From the NCBI RefSeq assembly GCF_001870205.1, contig NZ_CP017267.1:298501-362500 (forward strand): a stretch of DNA of 64,000 nt, given 5' to 3'. A program made the translations under genes and the position numbers. Positions 9,187 through 14,870 of the stretch are shown here, piece by piece. The stretch's first letter is position 1; each line of letters starts with the position of its first letter. The stretch is from Vagococcus teuberi. GTDB taxonomy: Bacteria > Bacillota > Bacilli > Lactobacillales > Vagococcaceae. Below the pieces are notes generated by a model. That model was not told where the DNA came from. It saw only the letters and a program-made list of their open reading frames with translations, and searched no databases.

Positions 9187-9302
9187 TGTGCATAAGTAGG
9201 AAGTTATCAACAAGACTTATGCACCACTAAGTGGATAAGTGGACAAAATGACCAAAATATTATTTTTCTTATGTGAGTAACAATGTGGATAAGTGTGGAT
9301 AA
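9187..9302. promoter_or_regulatory. Cluster of DnaA-box-like 9-mers upstream of rlmH
   Basis: Two exact DnaA boxes on the reverse strand (TGTGGATAA at 9284-9292 and 9294-9302), plus near matches TGTGCATAA (9187-9195), TTATCAACA (9204-9212), TTATGCACC (9217-9225) and AGTGGATAA (9230-9238). The htrA-rlmH gap is otherwise empty apart from promoters. In related Firmicutes these genes lie near the replication origin, but dnaA and dnaN are not in this window. Confidence 0.6.
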
Positions 9303-9341
9303 CTTTTTAGATGACTAAATGACAAGAATGGATGGTAAAAA

Positions 9342-9821
9342 ATGAAAATAAAAATAATTACAGTAGGAAAACTAAAAGAGAAATATTTAAAACAAGGGAT
9401 AGATGAATATAGTAAACGTTTGAGTAGATATTGCAAATTAGAGATGATTGAAGTGCCAGATGAAAAAGCGCCAGAAACGTTGAGTCAAGTGGAAATGGAT
9501 CAGGTTAAAGAGAAGGAAGGACAACGCATTTTAAATAAAGTCAGTGATCAAGATTATGTTTTCGCTTTGGCCATTGAAGGAAAACAATTATCATCAGAAG
9601 AATTCGCTAATGAACTAGATAAATTAACAACACGTGGAAAAAGTCAATTTGTGTTTATTATAGGTGGTTCATTAGGGTTATCCACAGAAGTGATGCAACG
9701 AAGTAATGAAAAACTCTCTTTTGGTCGCTTGACTTATCCACATCAACTGATGAAATTAGTGTTGACTGAACAAATCTATCGAACTTTTCGAATTAATAAT
9801 GGAGAACCGTATCATAAATGA
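9342..9821 (+). CDS. rlmH: 23S rRNA pseudouridine-1915 N3-methyltransferase RlmH (OrfX)
   Basis: 159 aa, the standard RlmH length. SPOUT fold with the SAM-binding knot [12 protein letters not shown] and C-terminal [21 protein letters not shown]. RlmH methylates pseudouridine 1915 in helix 69 of 23S rRNA. In staphylococci its 3' end is the chromosomal target of SCC cassettes, and the last 21 bases here form part of a 32-bp sequence repeated at 32701. The insertion keeps the protein intact. The start follows a GGATGG site. Confidence 0.97.
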   Translation: MKIKIITVGKLKEKYLKQGIDEYSKRLSRYCKLEMIEVPDEKAPETLSQVEMDQVKEKEGQRILNKVSDQDYVFALAIEGKQLSSEEFANELDKLTTRGKSQFVFIIGGSLGLSTEVMQRSNEKLSFGRLTYPHQLMKLVLTEQIYRTFRINNGEPYHK

Positions 9822-9832
9822 TGCGGTTTTTT
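9801..9832 (+). other. SCC-type attachment site attL in the rlmH 3' end
   Basis: A 32-bp stretch running from the last 7 codons of rlmH into the flank. It contains ATCATAAATGATGCGG, the conserved core of the staphylococcal SCC att site, inside an imperfect palindrome (AACCG.ATCAT aa ATGAT.CGGTT). An exact copy lies at 32701-32732. The bases just outside differ (T/C on the left, C/T on the right), which defines the repeat. Confidence 0.92.
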
Positions 9833-9917
9833 CTTATTTTTGGTATTCTCTGATATCAAGGAGTAGAGTCGACGTATGGTGTAATAAATTTGTTTTCAAT
9901 TATATATTATAACCATG

Positions 9918-9951
9918 AGCCCAACAGCCTATTAGGTTGTTGGGCTTTTTT
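9918..9951 (+). terminator. Leader hairpin/terminator before the DUF960 gene
   Basis: AGCCCAACA pairs with TGTTGGGCT and is followed by six T, giving a textbook intrinsic terminator. It lies 31 bp upstream of the DUF960 start and just after an AT-rich TATATTATAA stretch that could be a -10 region. The same hairpin leads copy 2 (38911) and, decayed, copy 4 (60735). It either ends rlmH transcription or acts as an attenuator of the module. Confidence 0.75.
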
Positions 9952-9981
9952 GTGTACACAAAAATAGAAGGAGGAAAAGAA

Positions 9982-10302
9982 ATGTTTGATAGACAAAATC
10001 AATATTACGTGACAAAAGGAGTTCAAGAAGCGGTACCTTATCAACTTCAATACTTTTGTTGGCAATTGATCTTACAACGGGCAAAAGAAAATGATCCAAC
10101 AATGGATTACCTACAGATTATTGAATTCGATGTTGATACTGAACATGAACTATTAACGATTGTTCATCGCCAAGAAAAACCTGAGGTGAAACAGATATAT
10201 CATCTTCACTTGTTTGAAGAATACCGCTCACTTAGTGTGAAAAAAATATGGGCGATTGATGATGGCCAAGCTCAAACCATGTTATTACCAGAGGAATATT
10301 AA
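9982..10302 (+). CDS. DUF960 family protein, module copy 1
   Basis: 106 aa starting at ATG 9982, 8 nt after GAAGGAGG; the longer in-frame ORF upstream runs through the leader hairpin and is not real. It has the DUF960 pattern YxTKGVQ...LQYFCWQLI...MDYLQIIEF...KQIYHLHLF. DUF960 proteins of unknown function are characteristic passengers of staphylococcal SCC elements, usually beside DUF1643, as here. It is the first gene of the module; DUF1643 follows 12 nt later. Confidence 0.85.
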   Translation: MFDRQNQYYVTKGVQEAVPYQLQYFCWQLILQRAKENDPTMDYLQIIEFDVDTEHELLTIVHRQEKPEVKQIYHLHLFEEYRSLSVKKIWAIDDGQAQTMLLPEEY

Positions 10303-10314
10303 GGAGGAAACAAG

Positions 10315-10839
10315 ATGAAAGTAGAAACGCATACGATAAAGAATGAAGTCTTTTTGAGTGATGACAGACAAAATCGATACTTATTACAACGGACATGGGG
10401 ATCAGAAAACCAAGCGATTGTCGCAGTGATTACCTTGAAGCCAGTTTCAGTGAGCGGGGTAGAAAATGACTTAACTACCATGTTGATTCAAAACCATGTG
10501 GTTGATATGGGGTATCAAGGCTATTTGGTAGCAAACCTTGTTTCAGGAATTGATTCTACAAAGAAACTATCTGAAACATTACTGGACAGGGAAACAGAAG
10601 ATGAATTGTTGAAGGAAGTATTAAACAAAAAAGAGGTCCAACAAATCATCATAGGCTGTGGATCAGCAGTGACACATAAAGGATTTGCACAGGAACGGTT
10701 GAAAGAGATTCTATCCCTGCTGACTAAGACGAACCAACACAAAGTGGTGGCGATTGTGGATGACGACAATCGGCCTATTCATCCACTTGTCCCAAGTATC
10801 CGAAATCAACCATGGACATTGAAAAAAATTAAACTATAA
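10315..10839 (+). CDS. DUF1643 family protein, module copy 1
   Basis: 174 aa. The N-terminal pattern VFLSDDRQNRYLLQRTW, a central NxLVSG stretch and IIIGCGSA near residues 112-118 fit DUF1643, a family of unknown biochemical function that is common in SCC elements. The gene follows DUF960 with an AAGGAGG site and precedes the RadC-like gene by 11 nt, forming one operon. It differs from copy 2 by only a few residues. Confidence 0.8.
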   Translation: MKVETHTIKNEVFLSDDRQNRYLLQRTWGSENQAIVAVITLKPVSVSGVENDLTTMLIQNHVVDMGYQGYLVANLVSGIDSTKKLSETLLDRETEDELLKEVLNKKEVQQIIIGCGSAVTHKGFAQERLKEILSLLTKTNQHKVVAIVDDDNRPIHPLVPSIRNQPWTLKKIKL

Positions 10840-10850
10840 GGAGAGAAAAA

Positions 10851-11306
10851 ATGACTATATTACCAAGTAAACGTGTGTCAATTGTGAGTCTATCATTAGT
10901 GAAAGAATCGAGTCTGTTGTATGGTCCAAGACGTTGTCAAACATCAGATGATGCGTATGAATTGATTCGACCATTTATAGAAAATAAGGACAGAGAACAT
11001 TTAGTGAGCATTGGTTTAAACAGTAAAAATGAACCAACGGTGGTTCATTTAGTTCATATTGGGACAGCGAATCAAAGCATTGCGGTACCTCGAGATATAT
11101 TAAAGTCAGTTTTATTATCAAATGCCACTCGTTTGATGATTGGACACAATCATCCGAGCGGTGACCCGACACCCTCAGAAGCAGATGAACGTTTAACGGA
11201 AAAACTCTATAAAGCGAGTGAGTTATTGGGAATTGAATTACTCGACCATTTGATTATTGGAGATGAGTGTTACTACTCATTTCGTGAACATCAAAAGTTA
11301 GGTTGA
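10851..11306 (+). CDS. RadC-like JAB/MPN domain protein, module copy 1
   Basis: 151 aa. The RadC JAMM metal motif is visible: GHNHPSGDPTPS with H99 and H101, then D112, and a conserved LLDHLIIGD near the C-terminus. The N-terminal helix-hairpin-helix of chromosomal RadC is missing, giving the short mobile-element form. RadC-like proteins are often carried by SCCs, plasmids and phages; their function is uncertain and no repair role is established. The ribosome site is AAGGAGAG. Confidence 0.88.
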   Translation: MTILPSKRVSIVSLSLVKESSLLYGPRRCQTSDDAYELIRPFIENKDREHLVSIGLNSKNEPTVVHLVHIGTANQSIAVPRDILKSVLLSNATRLMIGHNHPSGDPTPSEADERLTEKLYKASELLGIELLDHLIIGDECYYSFREHQKLG

Positions 11307-11347
11307 ATAGCCGTCATATATTGAAAGTGAAGAAAGGAGCAGAAAAA

Positions 11348-11635
11348 ATGGATTGGAAAGAATGGTTTGAGCAGGAAACAGGGAAACAAACGAAGCAAGA
11401 GGAGTGGTCAGAAGAAACCGTTGAGTTGGGAAAAGACGAGCTATCGCCTGAGTTAATACCAACCGATTGTTTAGATAGATTATTAGAGACCCTAACGGTC
11501 TCTTTTTATGGTTATGGGGTAGAAGATGTCGTGTATGTGATGCCGCTAAAAGACTCATCTCAGCTGTTATATGGATTATTACACGGTCCTAAATTAGTAT
11601 CGTCTATTGTAGTGGAGTGTGATAGGAATGATTAA
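11348..11635 (+). CDS. Small acidic protein, possible SAUGI-like DNA mimic, copy 1
   Basis: 95 aa from ATG 11348 behind AAAGGAGC. It is strongly acidic, especially at residues 5-40 (EEWSEETVELGKDELSPEL), with a hydrophobic C-terminal half. SCCs usually carry SAUGI (DUF950), a uracil-DNA-glycosylase inhibitor that mimics DNA, beside DUF960/DUF1643. The W-x-E-E-x-V/I...D-E/I-L spacing here loosely resembles its N-terminus. The assignment is positional and weak; the protein may belong to another family. Confidence 0.5.
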   Translation: MDWKEWFEQETGKQTKQEEWSEETVELGKDELSPELIPTDCLDRLLETLTVSFYGYGVEDVVYVMPLKDSSQLLYGLLHGPKLVSSIVVECDRND

Positions 11636-11708
11636 CTATCGACAAGTGATTATAGAGTGTTTAAAACAAGTCATCGCGACATTAACTGAAAAGGAGGACA
11701 GCAAATGA
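11628..11708 (+). CDS. Very small ORF (26 aa), module copy 1
   Basis: ATG 11628 overlaps the previous stop (ATGATTAA) and encodes MINYRQVIIECLKQVIATLT plus EKEDSK. The ORF is preserved in copy 2 (40621-40701) with conservative changes. It ends inside the next small ORF, so it may serve mainly for translational coupling. Function unknown. Confidence 0.4.
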   Translation: MINYRQVIIECLKQVIATLTEKEDSK

Positions 11709-11788
11709 ATCAATGGGTAAAGCTTTGTCTGACTGTAGGGACAACGATTATTTGTGAGGTGATTCGGTTAATCGATAGTAAAAGCTAA
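11705..11788 (+). CDS. 27-aa hydrophobic peptide, module copy 1
   Basis: ATG 11705 follows an excellent AAAAGGAGG site and encodes MNQWVKLCLTVGTTIICEVI then RLIDSKS. A single hydrophobic helix with charged ends suggests a membrane peptide. It is DNA-identical in copy 2 (40698-40781). Such peptides can be type I toxin-like or small membrane regulators; no antisense RNA was identified, so no function is assigned. Confidence 0.55.
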   Translation: MNQWVKLCLTVGTTIICEVIRLIDSKS

Positions 11789-11911
11789 TGGAATGACTGT
11801 CTGACAAATAGGGTGTCAATGTCAGTGATAATAGACTAGACAAGCGAACAGGCAATGGCCAAAGAAAACCGATAAACTAATACTAATTGATGGGAAGGAG
11901 GGTGACTTTAT
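11789..11911 (+). other. Conserved non-coding spacer in the module
   Basis: No ORF. The spacer is well conserved with copy 2 (40782-40904), including CGAACAGGCAATGGCCAAAG and the GGAAGGAGGGTGA ribosome site. It may hold a structured leader for the HTH gene. Confidence 0.3.
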
Positions 11912-12277
11912 GTGACGAAAGAACTAAGTAGTTTGAATGAGGTGTACCAAACAATTGCGAAGGTTACGTCATTAGATGATGCGTTACGACTATATCAGGA
12001 GTTTAAAGGCTTGACTATCACATTTCCAACCAAACTGATTAGTGCAGATTATGTGAAACAGTATCTTAAAAAAGAAACACAAAAAAGACAACAATTATCA
12101 AGTCGAGAGCTTCAACAGTTGGCTAGAAAATTTGATTATTCAGAACGCCAAATGCGACGGTTTTTGCGTGACATTCGACAAGATAATACATCTAATCGAG
12201 TAGAGGAAGAGGAGTTAGTTTATATTACAAAATGGTTGGAAGAGAGACGATCAGAAGAGGGAGAAGAGAATGACTAA
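11912..12277 (+). CDS. Mor-like helix-turn-helix protein, module copy 1
   Basis: 121 aa, starting at GTG 11912 behind GGAAGGAGG. The central region has FPTKLISADYVKQYL followed by SSRELQQLARKFDYSERQMRRFL, which resembles Mor/CD3324-type DNA-binding proteins (a beta element, then a helix-turn-helix ending in SERQVRR). It is probably a transcription regulator of the cassette. The C-terminus is acidic. The copy 2 gene is broken by an internal duplication, which leaves this as the only intact copy. Confidence 0.55.
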   Translation: MTKELSSLNEVYQTIAKVTSLDDALRLYQEFKGLTITFPTKLISADYVKQYLKKETQKRQQLSSRELQQLARKFDYSERQMRRFLRDIRQDNTSNRVEEEELVYITKWLEERRSEEGEEND

Positions 12278-12327
12278 GTCTATTTTAGTTCATAAATAGA
12301 CGTAAAGATACATAGGAGTGAAAGAGA

Positions 12328-12654
12328 ATGGGCATCTTATTTTTAGTAGCCATAGGCTACATCATCGTGAAGTATATTTTACCATGGGTGAATGAGCAAT
12401 TAGATACGGAATTTAAGTGGTGGCAAGTTCCGATTGCTTTACTAGTCGGATTAATCAGCTTGTATGCATTAGTTATGAAAAGAGATCGAGGTATTAATCG
12501 TGATATCGCTAATCGACACAATCAGTATCGAAAACTAAGTGATAGTGAATTAGAGTACATCATGTATAACGGGAATAGCTTAGATGAAAAACGGTCAGCT
12601 AGAATTATATTAGAAGAACGTATTCAAAGGCGTAAAACAATGTGGCATAAATAA
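12328..12654 (+). CDS. Membrane protein of unknown function (108 aa), copy 1
   Basis: Two hydrophobic segments (about 2-18 and 34-51) followed by a basic cytoplasmic tail containing NRHNQYRKLSDSELEYIMYN. No family is recognised. The start has a GGAGTGAAAGAGA site. It lies between the HTH gene and another membrane protein, and copy 2 is highly similar. Conservation of the tail between copies argues for a real protein. Confidence 0.6.
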   Translation: MGILFLVAIGYIIVKYILPWVNEQLDTEFKWWQVPIALLVGLISLYALVMKRDRGINRDIANRHNQYRKLSDSELEYIMYNGNSLDEKRSARIILEERIQRRKTMWHK

Positions 12655-12679
12655 TAGGGATAAGGGAGAGTATTAAAAT

Positions 12680-13204
12680 ATGAAACAACATCTATCTAAG
12701 AAAACAATTGGGACGATATGCAGCGTGGTGATGATTGTGACACTGTTTGTGGGCAGTTTGATTACTTACGGAGAATCATATGGAAAGTATACAGATACCT
12801 ATGGTATCTCAGGTTATCATATACTGTTTAATGGCTCGACTATTTATAGTTTAGTTTTGTTGGTAGTACCAGTTCTTTTACTATTGATGACTCAATTTGA
12901 TAAGTTAAAAGAGAAAGAATCATTGTGGCGATTTGTCTTACCAATTGCCTCTTTATTAGTTTTAATCGTGATTCGCTTGAACGTGAAAGATACCGTAGGA
13001 TTAGGGAATGCGGCAGCGGCATCGTATGCGGTGTCCTTTAAATCAAGTTTTGGACTAAGTGGTTGGTTATATCTCATCAGTAATATGATGGTGTTATCTT
13101 TAGGAATAATAGATTATTTTCATCTTAACGTAACAGAAGAGAGTGTGAAACAAGCGATACAGAAAAAGGATTTATCTAGTTTAGGTGGAACAAAAGAAGA
13201 TTAA
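12680..13204 (+). CDS. Polytopic membrane protein (174 aa), copy 1
   Basis: Four predicted membrane segments (about 10-28, 50-66, 82-98, 127-145) and a charged C-terminus. No recognised family. It follows the 108-aa membrane protein by 25 nt with a GGGAGAG site. Copy 2 is almost identical but has a longer tail (DDISINNDSNNSKD), so this is where the homology between modules ends. Confidence 0.6.
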   Translation: MKQHLSKKTIGTICSVVMIVTLFVGSLITYGESYGKYTDTYGISGYHILFNGSTIYSLVLLVVPVLLLLMTQFDKLKEKESLWRFVLPIASLLVLIVIRLNVKDTVGLGNAAAASYAVSFKSSFGLSGWLYLISNMMVLSLGIIDYFHLNVTEESVKQAIQKKDLSSLGGTKED

Positions 13205-13341
13205 TTTTTTCTGTTAGTTAAAATACTATATTCATAAAAAGTTAAGGAGCCTATAGGTAACATTTTAATGGGATAAACTATATAAATATTTGCTAAAAAC
13301 GTAAATAAGTAATAGAGTTTACAGTATATAGGAGGGATTAT

Positions 13342-14628
13342 ATGTATAGTAAACTTGATATTTATAAAGAGTTAGATCCATTATTTGATGATAGGGCGAA
13401 GGAAAAATCTAAAAAGAGCTCTAGTGTAGAAAATGATATTAAGAAGGTTGAACAAACTTATAAAATAAATATGTCTGATTTCAAAATTGGCAATTCGGTT
13501 CAAATGAATCAAAAAGTATTTGATTATTTTAAAATTTTAACAGCTTTAATTAACAAATCCCCATATGTTAAGACGAAGAAAAAGGAAGTTAATTATGGTA
13601 TTGCAAATTTGTCGAAATATATGAGCTACTATCAGGAATTAGTGGATAATATCGAAGTAATTGAAGATGATGATACAAGAGAGCTGATTACGAATCATAC
13701 CATTTTTATTGAAACCAAAAAAGAGATAGAGAATCTAAAACGATTCAGTGAAACTATCACAAAGTATTTTATAGCTTCTTCTTTCTTAGATATAAAAGGG
13801 AGGAATAAATTTTTAACTGAGTTGAATGATTATTTTGATAGGTTAATTGACGATATGTTATATCATCAAACAGACTCTACAAATAATGATATTTTATTTA
13901 CTAAAAAAGAGGAATTGGTAAATAATGGTCTACATCGCAAAGCCCAAGAGGGTGATGAAGGAGCATTAAAAGAATGGTATGAAACATTAGGTCCATACCA
14001 AGTTCTAGTTAACGAACAATTAGAATTAAATCAATTACCGCAGCTAGATATGCTACTTGCAAATCATATTTATTTCGAAAGCGAAAAGTTAAAATTGAAT
14101 CAAATTCAAGATGAAATAAATATATTGACCAAGTTGAGTGACGAACCTCAGAATTGTTCATCAACTGAGTTAAAGAGATACGAAAGCCAATTAAATGGCC
14201 TAATTAGTAAGGAAGAAGAAATTAAACGAAATTGTGCAAACTACCTACAGCCAGTATCTTATTCTCAAGAAATATTGGATATTAGAGATAATTATGAGAA
14301 AGTGAAAAATAATTTCTTATATTTTAAAGATTTGCCATTTATAGGTGATAATGATTTATCAAATTTTGAGGGTTTGTTATATGGAGATGATACTGATCTG
14401 TCGGATTTTGCAAATTTGTTATATGTGGATAACAATGAGTTTATATACTCAGAGAATAAAGAAAAACTGAATGAGGTATTTAACAATTTGTCAACAGATC
14501 ACTATTTGAGTGATGATCAATTTCTAATTATACCTATCAATAATTTAAGAGAAAAAAAGGTAACAGAGATTAATGAAAATAAAGAGGGCATGATTAGAAA
14601 ACCTTATAAAGATGGACATAATCAATAA
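13342..14628 (+). CDS. Unrecognised 428-aa cytoplasmic protein
   Basis: I do not recognise the family. The start at 13342 follows ATAGGAGGG. The protein is acidic and Lys/Asn-rich, mostly helical with coiled-coil-like stretches (about 260-310), and has no signal or membrane segment. A short internal duplication, DLSNFEGLLYGDD then DLSDFANLLYVDN, lies near residues 340-365. It is a single-gene unit with its own terminator, between the module and the primase-helicase, and is absent from copy 2. It is cassette-specific cargo; a defence or toxin-like role is possible but unsupported. Confidence 0.55.
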   Translation: MYSKLDIYKELDPLFDDRAKEKSKKSSSVENDIKKVEQTYKINMSDFKIGNSVQMNQKVFDYFKILTALINKSPYVKTKKKEVNYGIANLSKYMSYYQELVDNIEVIEDDDTRELITNHTIFIETKKEIENLKRFSETITKYFIASSFLDIKGRNKFLTELNDYFDRLIDDMLYHQTDSTNNDILFTKKEELVNNGLHRKAQEGDEGALKEWYETLGPYQVLVNEQLELNQLPQLDMLLANHIYFESEKLKLNQIQDEINILTKLSDEPQNCSSTELKRYESQLNGLISKEEEIKRNCANYLQPVSYSQEILDIRDNYEKVKNNFLYFKDLPFIGDNDLSNFEGLLYGDDTDLSDFANLLYVDNNEFIYSENKEKLNEVFNNLSTDHYLSDDQFLIIPINNLREKKVTEINENKEGMIRKPYKDGHNQ

Positions 14629-14634
14629 AAAATC

Positions 14635-14680
14635 AATAAGCCGATAACTTTTAAAAAAAAGTTGTCGGCTTATTTTTTTT
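14635..14680 (+). terminator. Intrinsic terminator
   Basis: AATAAGCCGATAACTTTT pairs with AAAAGTTGTCGGCTTATT (one G-T pair), followed by a run of eight T. Confidence 0.88.
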
Positions 14681-14757
14681 TACCTCTAATGCTATAAAGT
14701 ATAAGACAGATATCTGATTTACAGAATGCATTCGAAAAAATTATGTAGTAAAAAATA

Positions 14758-14851
14758 TACCGGTAAAAAGGTAACGAAATACTCTGCTGCTTATTATTGA
14801 TAAGGTGTTTAAAATAAAGGGCTAGAAAAATAAAATACCTTTTTACCGGTA
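14758..14851. repeat. Perfect 16-nt inverted repeat flanking a 62-bp spacer
   Basis: TACCGGTAAAAAGGTA (14758-14773) and its exact reverse complement TACCTTTTTACCGGTA (14836-14851) flank an AT-rich spacer, 19 bp before the primase-helicase start. No ORF lies here. It could be an operator for that gene or part of a replication origin used by the encoded primase-helicase. Confidence 0.8.
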
Positions 14852-14870
14852 GAAAAGGGAGATAAGTTAC

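Larger units (their letters stand above)
9900..13204 (+). repeat. SCC housekeeping module, copy 1 (long direct repeat)
   Basis: An eight-gene block (DUF960, DUF1643, RadC-like, acidic 95-aa protein, 26-aa ORF, 27-aa peptide, HTH protein, two membrane proteins) that recurs in the same order and orientation at about 38890-42430, with mostly silent differences. Degraded copies lie at about 50860-51765 (first three genes) and about 60727-60835 (leader only). Confidence 0.9.

Noticed and set aside
9187..9302. Chromosomal origin oriC
   Set aside because: DnaA boxes are present, but dnaA, dnaN and an obvious unwinding element are not in the window. Kept as a DnaA-box cluster only.
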